The notes: generated by a model from the sequence alone, not told the origin. DNA of 64,000 nucleotides from Trinickia dinghuensis (GCF_003367175.1 NZ_QRGA01000007.1:357060-421059); one strand, 5' to 3'. Shown: positions 28,454-39,278, counted from the first letter of the stretch. A program made the numbers and translations.

Positions 28454-29647
28454 ATGCCCATCGATCCCGCCGCAAGTCTGCCCTCCGACCTCGACCGCGC
28501 GCTGCTCGTCGGCCGCATCTGGCGCGGTGCGCCCGTCGACGGCCCGTCGGTCGTCGTCGTCCGTCATGGAGAAGCGTTCGACATCACGGCGAGCGCGCCG
28601 ACCACGAGCGACCTGTTCGATCGCGAGGATGTCGCGGCTTTCGCGCGATCGGCGCCGGGCGAGCCGCTCGGCGCCGTCCATGAGCTATTGAAAGCGAGCG
28701 CGAACGGCGGTGCGATCGCGGGTGCGCAGGTAAGCGTCGAAGGCGCTCCTCGCCTGCTCGCTCCCTGCGACGTGCAAGCCATCAAGGCCTGCGGCGTGAC
28801 GTTCGCCGTCAGCCTGCTAGAACGCGTGATCGAAGAGCAAGCCGGCGGTGATCCAGGCCGCGCGGCCGAGATCCGCGCCTCGCTGCATGCCCTGATCGGC
28901 ACCGACCTCGCCAAGATTCAACCGGGCTCGCCGGCCGCGATGCGCCTGAAGGAGGAACTCAAACGCCGCGGCGCGTGGTCGCAATACATGGAAGTCGGCA
29001 TTGGCGAGGATGCCGAAGTATTTACGAAGTCGCAGGCGATGTCGGCCGTGGGTTTCGGTGCCGACGTCGGCCTCTATCCAACGTCAGCTTGGAACAACCC
29101 CGAACCCGAGATCGTGTTGGCCGTAAACGCGGCGGGCAACGTCGTCGGCGCGACGCTCGGCAACGACGTCAACCTACGAGACATCGAAGGCCGCTCGGCG
29201 CTCTTGCTCGGCAAGGCGAAGGACAACAACGGCTCGTGCGCGATCGGCCCGTTCGTCCGCCTGTTCGACGATCGCTTCACGCTCGACACGATACGCGAGG
29301 CCAGTGTCTCGCTGCTGATCGCCGGCGAGGACGGCTTCGTGCTCGAAGGCGTGAGCCACATGCGCGAGATCAGCCGCGACCCGCTCGATCTCGTCGCGCA
29401 GACGCGCGGCCCACATCATCAATACCCCGACGGCTTCATGCTGTTTCTCGGCACGATGTTCTCGCCGATCAAGGACCGCGACGCGGCCGGCGGCGGCTTC
29501 ACCCACCATCTCGGCGATGTCGTGACGATCTCGACGCCGGCGCTCGGGGCACTCGTCAATACGGTGCGGCTGTCGACCGAGATCGCGCCCTGGCAGTTCG
29601 GGGTGCGGGCGTTGTATCGGAATCTGGCTGCGCGTGGATTGATCTAG
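28454..29647 (+). CDS. xylX: 2-keto-3-deoxyxylonate dehydratase (FAH superfamily)
   Basis: A 397-residue fumarylacetoacetate-hydrolase-fold protein. In the Weimberg pathway this enzyme dehydrates 2-keto-3-deoxy-D-xylonate to 2-ketoglutarate semialdehyde. Metal and fold motifs are visible: MEVGIGEDAEVFTKS, the acidic PEPEIVLAV, then GNDVNLRDIEGRS and KAKDNNGSCAIGPF. The C-terminal HHLGDVVTISTPALGALVN fits this subfamily. The reading frame has a TTG at 28424, but the ATG at 28454 is preferred. It is the last intact gene of the xylose set. Confidence 0.88.
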   Translation: MPIDPAASLPSDLDRALLVGRIWRGAPVDGPSVVVVRHGEAFDITASAPTTSDLFDREDVAAFARSAPGEPLGAVHELLKASANGGAIAGAQVSVEGAPRLLAPCDVQAIKACGVTFAVSLLERVIEEQAGGDPGRAAEIRASLHALIGTDLAKIQPGSPAAMRLKEELKRRGAWSQYMEVGIGEDAEVFTKSQAMSAVGFGADVGLYPTSAWNNPEPEIVLAVNAAGNVVGATLGNDVNLRDIEGRSALLLGKAKDNNGSCAIGPFVRLFDDRFTLDTIREASVSLLIAGEDGFVLEGVSHMREISRDPLDLVAQTRGPHHQYPDGFMLFLGTMFSPIKDRDAAGGGFTHHLGDVVTISTPALGALVNTVRLSTEIAPWQFGVRALYRNLAARGLI

Positions 29648-29769
29648 CTTCACGCTTCTTAGCTTCAGCCGAAAACTCGGCGTCACGCACCATGTCGACA
29701 TGGCCTCGCTCAATCGCGACTGGGCGGGCCCCGCGACCGTACTCAAGGAACGCGAACTGCCGAAGCTGG
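29648..29769 (+). other. Degenerate stretch before the SDR fragment
   Basis: One frame reads KLGVTHHVDMASLNRDWAG and continues through LKERELPKLARA before breaking up. It looks like the remains of coding sequence joined to the SDR fragment, but I cannot assign it to a family. Confidence 0.3.
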
Positions 29770-30012
29770 CGCGTGCTCGAACCCGCACCGATCCGTGTGA
29801 ATGCGGTGTCGCCGGGACTCGTCGATACGCCGCTGCTCGACAGCTTCTTCGGCGACGCCAAGCGCGACGCGTTGGCATCGGCCGCGGCGGCATTGCCAAC
29901 GGGGCGCATCGGACGCCCCGACGATATCGCGCAGGCGATCGGCCTGCTGCTCGCCGGAGGGTTCATCACGGGCGAAGTGCTGCATGTCGACGGCGGCGGA
30001 CGCTTGGTGTAG
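29770..30012 (+). pseudogene. C-terminal fragment of a short-chain dehydrogenase
   Basis: About 80 codons encode the end of an SDR: PIRVNAVSPGLVDTPLL, GRIGRPDDIAQAIGLLL and TGEVLHVDGGGRLV before TAG. The cofactor loop, the catalytic Ser-Tyr-Lys and any start codon are missing upstream. The stop and end of the protein are intact, so the 5' two thirds were deleted or replaced. It cannot be an active dehydrogenase. Confidence 0.8.
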
Positions 30013-30058
30013 CGAGGGCACAGCGGTTAAAGACGCATCCGCTTCCTATCGGCCGCAC

Positions 30059-30463
30059 TTACTCCGACACCGGGTCGTGGCAACAAACGCAGATCTTGTT
30101 GCCCTCCGGGTCGCGGAAGTACGCCCCATAGTAGTTGGCGTGATAGTGAGGTCTAAGTCCCGGTGCGCCTTCGTCGGCACCGCCGTTCGCTAACGCGGTT
30201 GCGTATGCGGCGTCGACAACGCTCCGATCGGACGCCAAGAAGGCCACCATCTGACCGTTGCCTACCTGCGCGGCATTGCCGTCGTAGGGTCTGCCGACGA
30301 TGAAGAGCGGCCGGGGTTGGCCCTTCGCCCTCCAACCGGCCCACGGCTGTTCTTGCTCCCGCTCGCAGAACTTCAGCTCGTGGTCCAACAGGTTCATAAG
30401 CGTCGAATAAAACTCAAAGGCCCGATCGAACTCGTTCACACCGACACAAACGTGAGAAAGCAT
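30059..30463 (-). CDS. VOC (glyoxalase/dioxygenase fold) protein
   Basis: A 134-residue protein with one vicinal-oxygen-chelate domain: MLSHVCVGVNEFDRAFEFYSTLM at the start, and NYYGAYFRDPEGNKICVCCH near the end, where the Glu is the usual metal ligand. A family with very broad reactions; no substrate can be named. The frame extends to 30568, but the ATG at 30463 begins the domain. It lies just downstream of the AraC-type gene on the same strand (79 bases), so it may be its target. Confidence 0.82.
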   Translation of the reverse strand: MLSHVCVGVNEFDRAFEFYSTLMNLLDHELKFCEREQEQPWAGWRAKGQPRPLFIVGRPYDGNAAQVGNGQMVAFLASDRSVVDAAYATALANGGADEGAPGLRPHYHANYYGAYFRDPEGNKICVCCHDPVSE

Positions 30464-30542
30464 CTTGGTCTTCCTGAAGAACGGGTGAACGGGTGGCGGC
30501 AACTCGGGCCACGCAGACGACCATCGCGCGAGAACACCCAGA

Positions 30543-31355
30543 TCACGCGCGCCCAATCTGCGGGACATCCGCGGCTAGGTAACGGCCGGGCGTCGCTCCG
30601 AAAGTCCGTTTGAACAGCGCAATGAATGCGCTCGCATTATCGTAGCCGAGCTCGAGCGCAACCGCCGTCACAGGCTCGCCGGCGGCCAGCAGCTCCAGCG
30701 CCCGCATCAATCGCGCGCGCTGCCTCCAAGCCGTGAACGTCAAACCGGTCTCCGCGACGAAGCGGCGGCTCAACGTCCGCGGCGCCGCATGCGCCCATTC
30801 GGCCCACTCATCGAGTGTACGGGGATCGGCAGGCTGATCGGCCAGCACGCTCGCGATGCGCAACAAGCGAGCATCGCTCGGCATCGGCAGACGAAACGCA
30901 TCGGCGCAACTGCCGGCGATCTCGTCGACGATCACCGCGAATACATTACGCTGGCGCGGCTGAAACGGCTCGAGATCCCACTCGGCTGCGTTGAGTACCG
31001 CTTCGCGCAACAACCCTGTCACTTCGATGACGCGCGGCTGTTCAGGCAGCGCCGCACAGGCTTTCGGCGAAATATAGGCGGCCCAGCCCGCGAACGGCCC
31101 ATGCGAACGCGCCGAATGCACGTGAGACGGCGGAATCCAAACGGCACGCGTGGTCGGCAAAACCCAGGCCCCGCGATCGGTGCGCACCGTCAGCAAACCG
31201 GAAAACATCCCGAGCAACTGCCCCGCCTCATGCCGATGCGGGCCCGACTCGCGAGGGCTGCTTTGGCGCCCCGCGACGGCGATCAGCGGCGGATCCGCAT
31301 CGCCCATCGCGTGAACGCGTGCAATTTTCTGTTGAAGGCGATCGGCTGAGAGCAT
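30543..31355 (-). CDS. AraC-family regulator with cupin sensor
   Basis: A 270-residue regulator. An N-terminal cupin-like domain (~20-130, with SGPHRHEAGQLLGMFSG and the metal-type HRH) is followed by an AraC-type pair of helix-turn-helix units (~165-260): the first with TLDEWAEWAHAAPRTLSRRF, the second with VTAVALELGYDNASAFIALF. It resembles the cupin-AraC regulators that control nearby transport or detoxification genes. It is divergent from the PPOX gene at 31459; the gap contains a long inverted repeat that may be its operator. A downstream VOC gene is on the same strand. Confidence 0.88.
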   Translation of the reverse strand: MLSADRLQQKIARVHAMGDADPPLIAVAGRQSSPRESGPHRHEAGQLLGMFSGLLTVRTDRGAWVLPTTRAVWIPPSHVHSARSHGPFAGWAAYISPKACAALPEQPRVIEVTGLLREAVLNAAEWDLEPFQPRQRNVFAVIVDEIAGSCADAFRLPMPSDARLLRIASVLADQPADPRTLDEWAEWAHAAPRTLSRRFVAETGLTFTAWRQRARLMRALELLAAGEPVTAVALELGYDNASAFIALFKRTFGATPGRYLAADVPQIGRA

Positions 31356-31378
31356 GGCGCCGTTGAGGTATCGAATGG

Positions 31379-31424
31379 CATCGATAGTCTATCAGCGCCA
31401 TGAGGTTGCAGACTATCCTCGATG
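31379..31424. promoter_or_regulatory. Interrupted inverted repeat in the AraC/PPOX gap
   Basis: CATCGATAGTCT (31379-31390) and AGACTAT-cc-TCGATG (31410-31424) are complementary apart from a two-base bulge, 19 bases apart. The left part also contains the small palindrome ATAGTCTAT. Position between divergent genes suggests an operator for the AraC-type regulator. Confidence 0.5.
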
Positions 31425-31458
31425 GCACTGTCATAGTTCGACTCTGCCGGAGCACACG

Positions 31459-32076
31459 ATGAGCACAGCGTCACTGACCGCAACCGATTTGGATCAGCTT
31501 TACGACCCGCCTTCGGACATGATCGTGAAGGGCGTGTTGCCGCACCTGCTGCCGTTTCATCTTGCCTATCTGCGGGTGGCGACATTCTTCTGCTTCGCGA
31601 CGGGCAGCAGCGCCGGGCTCGATGCTTCGCCGCGCGGAGGCCCGCCGGGCTTCGTTCATGCGCTCGACGACAAAACGGTCGCCTTCCCCGATTGGCACGG
31701 CAACAACCGGATCGCATCGCTGCGCAATCTCACGGACGACGACCGCGTCGGCATGTTGTTTTTATTTCCCGGGTTGGAAATATTCATGCGGATCAACGGG
31801 CACGGGGCGATTTCCACGGACGCCGCATTGCGCGAACGGTTCGTCGAAGGCGGTAAGACGCCGAAGACGGCCATCGTCGTGGCAATCGACGAGGTGTTGT
31901 TCCATTGCGGCAAGGCCATCAACCGCGCGAAGCTTTGGAGCGAAGAGGCGCGAATCGATCGAGCGAACGTGCCGTCGCCGGGACAGATGAAGGCCGCGAT
32001 AAGCGGTCAGGATCCGGCTAGCGCAAAAGCGATAGACGAGGGCTATCTTCGATCTATCCGCAACGATTTGTATTGA
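31459..32076 (+). CDS. PPOX-type FMN-binding flavoprotein
   Basis: A 205-residue protein of the pyridoxamine-phosphate-oxidase-like split-barrel fold. Typical elements are visible: SSAGLDASPRGGPPGFV, VAFPDWHGNNRIASLRNL, and VGMLFLFPGLEIFMRINGHG. This order matches the MSMEG_1061-type FMN-dependent group, whose substrates are unknown. The frame begins earlier, but the ATG at 31459, with CCGGAG upstream, precedes the conserved N terminus. It is divergent from the AraC-type regulator and convergent with the LysR gene. Confidence 0.82.
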   Translation: MSTASLTATDLDQLYDPPSDMIVKGVLPHLLPFHLAYLRVATFFCFATGSSAGLDASPRGGPPGFVHALDDKTVAFPDWHGNNRIASLRNLTDDDRVGMLFLFPGLEIFMRINGHGAISTDAALRERFVEGGKTPKTAIVVAIDEVLFHCGKAINRAKLWSEEARIDRANVPSPGQMKAAISGQDPASAKAIDEGYLRSIRNDLY

Positions 32077-32129
32077 GGACGGCGATCCAAGCAAAGCAGG
32101 ACAGGGCGATGCGAATCGACACGAGACAC

Positions 32130-33026
32130 TCACCCATCCACAATCATCCCGACGATCGTCTCGAGCACGCCCTTCACGACAACCGGCAACCGCCTGTCGC
32201 GCATCGTCGTCACTTGCAGCACTCTTTGGCTGAGAACCGGTTCATCGATCGGCCGCCACACCATCGAGATCTCGTTCATCAGCCCTTTGAGGGCCACCGA
32301 ACTACCGAGCGTGATCGCCCCGGCAAGCGCGGCGAACGCATGCAGCGCCGCCGAATTATTGCTGCTCAGCACGGGCTCGATTCTGACGCCACGCGTCGAA
32401 CAACAGAGATCGAACAACTGCCGTACCGTCGTACCGCGTTCGAGCAGCGCAACCGGATAGGCCTGCAAATCGGCGAGCGTCAGCGACGTATGCGCGGCGA
32501 GCGGATGCTTCGAAGCGAGCAGCGCCCGCACGGGCATCTCGGTCGAGTAGACGACATTCAGCGCCGACGTATTGCCGCTCGAGAAAGCGATGCCAATATC
32601 GGCTTCGCCTAGCGCCACCCAATGCTCGACCTGCGCGGGCGTACCCGAGCGCAGCGCGTAGCGCGCATTGGGTGCCACTTCGTGATGACGCGCGAGCACG
32701 GCAGGCAAGAACGAACGCGTGAAGCCCTCGGTGCAACCGATCCGCACGAGCTTGCCGCCGCGCGCCTCGTTCGCCGAGATTTCGCCTAGCACCGCATCGG
32801 CTTCGAGCAGCGTGCGGCGCGCGTGCTCTGCCAGCAATTCACCCGATTCCGTCAGCACCATGCCGCGCGGCATTCGCTCGAACAGCGGCGCGCCGACATC
32901 TTCTTCGAGCTTGCTGATTTGTCTGCTTACCGCCGACACCGCGACATGCAGGTTCTCAGACGCAGCCGCGAGCGACCCCGTGCGGGCGACCTCGACAAAG
33001 TAACGCAGAGCAATTCCGTGCAGCAT
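32130..33026 (-). CDS. LysR-type transcription regulator
   Basis: A 298-residue LysR protein. The N-terminal winged helix-turn-helix (LRYFVEVARTGSLAAASENLHVAVSAVSRQI) lies at ~6-37 and the effector-binding domain follows from ~90. The frame is open to 33149, but MLHGIALRYF at 33026 is the usual start. It is divergent from the M20 peptidase and MFS genes, the classical arrangement for a LysR regulator and its targets, so it probably controls them in response to their substrate. Confidence 0.9.
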   Translation of the reverse strand: MLHGIALRYFVEVARTGSLAAASENLHVAVSAVSRQISKLEEDVGAPLFERMPRGMVLTESGELLAEHARRTLLEADAVLGEISANEARGGKLVRIGCTEGFTRSFLPAVLARHHEVAPNARYALRSGTPAQVEHWVALGEADIGIAFSSGNTSALNVVYSTEMPVRALLASKHPLAAHTSLTLADLQAYPVALLERGTTVRQLFDLCCSTRGVRIEPVLSSNNSAALHAFAALAGAITLGSSVALKGLMNEISMVWRPIDEPVLSQRVLQVTTMRDRRLPVVVKGVLETIVGMIVDG

Positions 33027-33070
33027 GGATCGATCCCCAGTCGCGTTGCCTTTTCGGCAAGCGTAATCGA

Positions 33071-33097
33071 CAAAATTGAAATTGTTGCGAATTTTTG
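33071..33097. promoter_or_regulatory. Candidate LysR binding site
   Basis: CAAAATT and AATTTTTG flank a 12-base spacer in the LysR/M20 gap. This is an interrupted, AT-rich dyad of the general T-Nx-A style used by LysR regulators, though the classical N11 spacing is not exact. Confidence 0.35.
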
Positions 33098-33147
33098 GCG
33101 TTCCTACTCTAGCTCCAACAGTGAACCAGAGAGAATCCGGAGACGCC

Positions 33148-34641
33148 ATGACCGCCAGCCCGCTATCGACAGACGCGCGTCAGCAAGCGATCGATCGCGC
33201 ATTCGCCATTTACGACTCGGGGCGGTTCCTCGACGATCTGAAGCGGCGAATCGAGTACAAGACCGAGAGCCAAAACCCCGCGCAAGCCGATGCGTTGCAC
33301 GCTTATCTCGCCGACGAGATCACGTCGACGCTGACGCAACTCGGCTTCACCTGCCGCATTGCGGCGAACCCAATCGCCGAACGCGTGCCGTTTCTGATCG
33401 CCGAGCGAATCGAGGATCCGGCGCTGCCCACCGTATTGACTTACGGTCATGGCGACGTCGTGCGCGGCTACGACGAGCAATGGCGAACGGGGCTCGCACC
33501 TTGGCAAGTGAGCGTCGACGGCGACCGCTGGTATGGACGCGGCAGCGCCGACAACAAGGGCCAGCACTCGGTCAACTTCGCCGCGCTCGGCGCCGTGATC
33601 GAGGCGCGAGGCGGCAAGCTCGGCTACAACGTAAAGGTCATCTTCGAGATGGGGGAGGAAATCGGCTCGCCCGGTCTCGATGAAATCTGCGCGCAAGAAA
33701 GCGATGCGCTCTCGTCGGACGTATTCATCGCATCCGATGGCCCGCGCGTGAATGCCGAACGTCCGACCGTATTCCTCGGCTCGCGTGGCGGCGTGAACTT
33801 CGACTTGACCGTCGATCTGCGCGAGGGCGCGCATCATTCGGGCAACTGGGGCGGCGTTCTGCGCAATCCCGCCATCGTGCTTGCGCATGCGATTGCGAGC
33901 CTCGTCGATCGGAGAGGGACGATCGTCGTCGACGGATTGCGTCCGCCGCCGATTTCCGATGCGGTCCGTCAGGCACTGGCAGACATCGAACTCGGCGGCG
34001 ACGACAACGCGCCCGCCATCGACCCCGAGTGGGGCGAGCCGGGGCTTACGCCTACCGAGCGCGTCATCGCTTGGAACACGCTTGAAGTGCTGGCCTTCAA
34101 AGCCGGCAATCCCGATGCCCCCGTCAACGCGATCCCACCGATCGCGCGTGCGACTTGCCAATTGCGCTTCGTGGTCGGCACGGACAGCGAGCATGCAGCC
34201 GAACATCTGACCGCCCACTTTGCGCACCATGGCTTCACCGAGGTCGAGGTATCGGTCACGCGCAGCGCAACGGCGACGCGCCTCGATCCCGAAGATCCGT
34301 GGGTCGATTGGGTGCTTTCGTCGATGAAGATGACGACGGGCAAGAAGCCGGCGTTGCTGCCGAACCTGGGCGGCACGGTGCCTAACGATGTCTTCGCCGA
34401 TACGCTCGGACTGCCCACGCTCTGGGTCCCGCATTCCTATCCCGCGTGCTCTCAGCATGCGCCGAACGAGCATCTGCTCGGCTCCGTCGCGCGCGAAGCG
34501 CTTGGCGTGATGGCCGGGATTTGGTGGGACCTCGGCGAGGAGGCTCGCACGATCACCGGCATTCGCACCGCTCGCAGCCATTCGTCGACGGGCCGTTTGT
34601 CCGCGGCAACGCAATTTGCCGTGGCCGCGCTCGTTCAGTAG
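33148..34641 (+). CDS. M20-family metallopeptidase
   Basis: A 497-residue di-zinc amidohydrolase/peptidase. Metal ligands and catalytic residues are visible: His101 and Asp103 in GHGDVV, Asp136 in GRGSADNKG, and Glu170-Glu171 in EMGEEIGSPGL, followed by SDGPR. The dimerisation domain (~200-370) carries HHSGNWGGVLRNPA. Family members cleave dipeptides, N-acyl amino acids or carbamoyl compounds; the substrate is not clear. The ATG at 33148, with CCGGAG upstream, is preferred to the earlier one. Next to an MFS symporter gene and a divergent LysR regulator, it probably hydrolyses the imported compound. Confidence 0.88.
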   Translation: MTASPLSTDARQQAIDRAFAIYDSGRFLDDLKRRIEYKTESQNPAQADALHAYLADEITSTLTQLGFTCRIAANPIAERVPFLIAERIEDPALPTVLTYGHGDVVRGYDEQWRTGLAPWQVSVDGDRWYGRGSADNKGQHSVNFAALGAVIEARGGKLGYNVKVIFEMGEEIGSPGLDEICAQESDALSSDVFIASDGPRVNAERPTVFLGSRGGVNFDLTVDLREGAHHSGNWGGVLRNPAIVLAHAIASLVDRRGTIVVDGLRPPPISDAVRQALADIELGGDDNAPAIDPEWGEPGLTPTERVIAWNTLEVLAFKAGNPDAPVNAIPPIARATCQLRFVVGTDSEHAAEHLTAHFAHHGFTEVEVSVTRSATATRLDPEDPWVDWVLSSMKMTTGKKPALLPNLGGTVPNDVFADTLGLPTLWVPHSYPACSQHAPNEHLLGSVAREALGVMAGIWWDLGEEARTITGIRTARSHSSTGRLSAATQFAVAALVQ

Positions 34642-34649
34642 GAACGCTC

Positions 34650-34670
34650 GGGCGCATCAAGCGCCCTTTT
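34650..34670 (+). terminator. Intrinsic terminator/attenuator between M20 and MFS genes
   Basis: A six-base GC stem (GGGCGC-atcaa-GCGCCC) followed by TTTTCG, just after the peptidase stop. Because the MFS gene begins only 37 bases further on, it may lower rather than abolish read-through. Confidence 0.6.
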
Positions 34671-34707
34671 CGTCTTCGTCATCGTTAGCCAACCCATCGA
34701 GGTCGCG

Positions 34708-36009
34708 ATGAATCACCGTCTTTCTTCCGGCTCGCCCGCGCGCAAGCCTTTGAGTCTTACGCGTATCGTCATCGCGACCTCGGCCGGCAACGCGCTCGAG
34801 TGGTTCGACATCCTGATCTACGGCTTCTTCGCAATCTACATCGGCAAGCATTTCTTTCCGTCGTCGAATCAAACGGCGTCGTTGTTGATGACGTTCGGGA
34901 CGTTTGGGGCGTCGTATCTCGTGCGGCCGATCGGCGGGGTCATACTCGGCGCTTATGCCGATAAGCGCGGACGGAAAGCGGCTTTGGTGGTGTCGGTCAG
35001 CTTGATGATGTTGGGTACCGCGATCGTGGCGGTGATTCCGACGTATCAGAGTATCGGGATCGCCGCGCCGATCGGAGTGTTTGCGGCGCGGTTGATTCAG
35101 GGGTTCTCGGCGGGCGGTGAATTCGGTGCGTCGACTGCCATGTTGATCGAACATGCACCGCATCGGCGTGGCTTTCTCGCGAGTTGGCAGTTTGCGAGTC
35201 AGGGCTTGTCGACGTTGATGGCGGCGACGTGTGGGTTCGCGCTCGCGAAGTTGCTGTCGCACGATGCGCTGATGGCTTGGGGTTGGCGCGTGCCGTTTTT
35301 CTTCGGCTTGCTGATCGGGCCGGTGGGGTTGTATCTGCGACGCTGCCTCGAAGACGCGCCGGAATTCACCCAGGCGGTACATACGAAGACACCGGTGCGC
35401 GATGTGTTTCTTGCGCAGAAGCGGATGATGTTGGTTGCGACCGGTGCGCTGGCCGTGTCGACGTCGGTCAACTATCTAATTCAGTACCTGCCTACGTATG
35501 CGATGCGCCAGCTGCATTTTCCGGCGTCGACTAGCTTTGGGGCGACCATTTTGGCCGGAGTGATTCTGACTTGCGTGACGCCATTTGCCGGGTATCTGTC
35601 GGATCGAATCGGCCGGCTTGCGCAGATGACTACCGTGGGGTTGCTGTTCGTCGTTTCGGTTTATCCGGCGTTCTCGTACACGATCGACCATTTGTCGGCG
35701 ATAACACTGTTCGGGCTGGTTGCTTGGCTCGCGTTGTTGAAGTCGATCTACTTCGGCGCGCTACCTGCGCTGATGTCGGAGATCTTTCCGCCGGCGACGC
35801 GCTCAACTGGGATGTCCGTGGCTTACAACGTCGGGGTTACGGTGTTTGGGGGATTCACGCCGGCGGTTGTGACCTGGCTCATTAGCGTGACGGCGAATCG
35901 GAGTGCGCCGAGTTTTTATCTGATGGTGACGGCGATCATTAGTCTCGCCGCGCTGGCTTCGGTTAGCCGGGTGAAGCATGTGGGGATTGAGCGGCGGGTT
36001 GCGGTGTAG
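34708..36009 (+). CDS. MFS transporter, metabolite:proton symporter (MHS) type
   Basis: A 433-residue, twelve-helix major-facilitator protein. The start SAGNALEWFDILIYGFFA and the loop signature GAYADKRGRKAALV with LIQGFSAGGEFGAS are typical of the MHS subgroup (organic-acid and osmolyte symporters). A GAGG ribosome site precedes the ATG. Base use is unlike the surrounding genes: from about residue 90 codons turn to TTG, GGG, GTG and T-ending forms, and GC falls. This shift continues to about 36600. It is probably the uptake partner of the M20 peptidase. Confidence 0.88.
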   Translation: MNHRLSSGSPARKPLSLTRIVIATSAGNALEWFDILIYGFFAIYIGKHFFPSSNQTASLLMTFGTFGASYLVRPIGGVILGAYADKRGRKAALVVSVSLMMLGTAIVAVIPTYQSIGIAAPIGVFAARLIQGFSAGGEFGASTAMLIEHAPHRRGFLASWQFASQGLSTLMAATCGFALAKLLSHDALMAWGWRVPFFFGLLIGPVGLYLRRCLEDAPEFTQAVHTKTPVRDVFLAQKRMMLVATGALAVSTSVNYLIQYLPTYAMRQLHFPASTSFGATILAGVILTCVTPFAGYLSDRIGRLAQMTTVGLLFVVSVYPAFSYTIDHLSAITLFGLVAWLALLKSIYFGALPALMSEIFPPATRSTGMSVAYNVGVTVFGGFTPAVVTWLISVTANRSAPSFYLMVTAIISLAALASVSRVKHVGIERRVAV

Positions 36010-36050
36010 GGTGGTCGGGTCTGCCTCTCCTGCGAAGCCGAGGTCAGCAC

Positions 36051-36080
36051 GAAAGAAATGGCCCGCACAAGGCGGGCCAT
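36051..36080. terminator. Bidirectional terminator after the MFS gene
   Basis: Perfect nine-base stem ATGGCCCGC (36058-36066) / GCGGGCCAT (36072-36080), loop of five, with an A/G-rich flank that becomes TTTCTTTC on the minus strand. It is best placed to end the short minus-strand frame beginning near 36360, and may also stop the MFS transcript. Confidence 0.75.
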
Positions 36081-36081
36081 C

Positions 36082-36360
36082 TCACTGCATCAAATTGCCG
36101 CTCTGGAGCAGCAGCAGTTTCGTCTTCTCGGTATCGGCGAAATGCACTTTTCCAGCGGACACCCGAAGCCATTTTCGAATCTTCACGCCGTCACGCAAGT
36201 GATCCCTTAGATGGTTTCGTGCGGCGCCTTGCTTCTTCACGACGGTACTGACCTGGCCATCCTTGGCGGAATGAGGCTCCACCGCGACGACGTCGCCGCT
36301 AGCTTCGTGGCCCAGCAGGTAGTCCGGTAATCCTCCCGTCCAGTAGGTGTCTCTTTCCAT
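36082..36360 (-). CDS. Hypothetical 92-residue protein
   Basis: A short frame starting MERDTYWTGGLPDYLLGHEA and rich in Lys, Arg and His from mid-protein (VVKKQGAARNHLRDHLRDGV). It ends directly before a terminator, and its amino-acid make-up is that of a real soluble protein rather than a shadow frame. However, no ribosome site precedes the ATG, and the next start upstream is a TTG at 36375. It lies in a lower-GC stretch between the MFS and gyrB genes. It could be an acquired small gene or a decayed remnant. I recognise no family. Confidence 0.45.
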   Translation of the reverse strand: MERDTYWTGGLPDYLLGHEASGDVVAVEPHSAKDGQVSTVVKKQGAARNHLRDHLRDGVKIRKWLRVSAGKVHFADTEKTKLLLLQSGNLMQ

Positions 36361-36540
36361 TTGGTGCGAACACAATCTGCCGTCGCTACCACCTCTCTTG
36401 CTCCACCGTCACTGACCTTCGGACTTCACGTTTTGTCTACACCGAGCTGCAAGACGTTAAGGACCATGTTCTTGGATATCTTCGCAGAGCACAGGTACGC
36501 GCAGACGAACTCTCGATAAATCCAAGCTGCCAATCGAAAA
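36361..36540. other. Lower-GC spacer, possible gene remnant
   Basis: About 180 bases, near 50% GC, between the hypothetical gene and the gyrB terminator. A broken plus-strand frame contains FVYTELQDVKDHVLGYLRRA-like sequence with no start codon. It may be degraded coding DNA; I cannot assign it. Confidence 0.3.
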
Positions 36541-36568
36541 GACCCATAAGTTTCTCAATTTATGGGTC
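36541..36568. terminator. Terminator of gyrB
   Basis: GACCCATAA (36541-36549) pairs with TTATGGGTC (36560-36568). On the minus strand, read after gyrB, the stem is followed by TTTTCG; on the plus strand it is followed by CATTTTTCT, so it could work both ways. Confidence 0.75.
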
Positions 36569-36605
36569 CATTTTTCTAAGATATTGAGGTTATCTACACA
36601 CCCCC

Positions 36606-39098
<2,493 letters not shown>

Positions 39099-39135
39099 TC
39101 ACTGCGGTTGTGCCGCGCGATACGTCGAACGCCTC

Positions 39136-39165
39136 AGAAAAACCAGGCAGCGGCTCTGGTTTTCT
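39136..39165 (-). terminator. Hairpin in the dnaN-gyrB gap
   Basis: AAAACCAG and CTGGTTTT pair around a nine-base loop; the minus strand ends in TTTTTCT. It is the second of two possible stops for dnaN transcripts, about 60 bases before the gyrB start. Confidence 0.6.
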
Positions 39166-39224
39166 TGCACCCCGCGATCGGGGCCGGCGTTGGGCCATGC
39201 ATTTCACACGCCCTATAAGAAACG

Positions 39225-39248
39225 CCAAAGGGGCGCTGCGCCCCTTGG
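39225..39248 (-). terminator. GC-rich hairpin just after dnaN
   Basis: GGGGCG-ctg-CGCCCC with A-T extensions, 30 bases downstream of the dnaN stop on the minus strand. The following sequence (TTTGGCGTTTC) is only moderately T-rich, so termination may be partial. Confidence 0.55.
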
Positions 39249-39278
39249 TCTCGTCTCGTTATCGGTGAGCGCGAATCA

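Noticed and set aside
28975-29769. A frame joining the middle of xylX to the SDR fragment
   Set aside because: Within xylX it is out of frame and Arg-rich. Only the last ~80 codons resemble a real protein.
36590-36598. TTATCTACA as a DnaA box after gyrB
   Set aside because: It breaks the conserved C at position six of TTATNCACA and stands alone.
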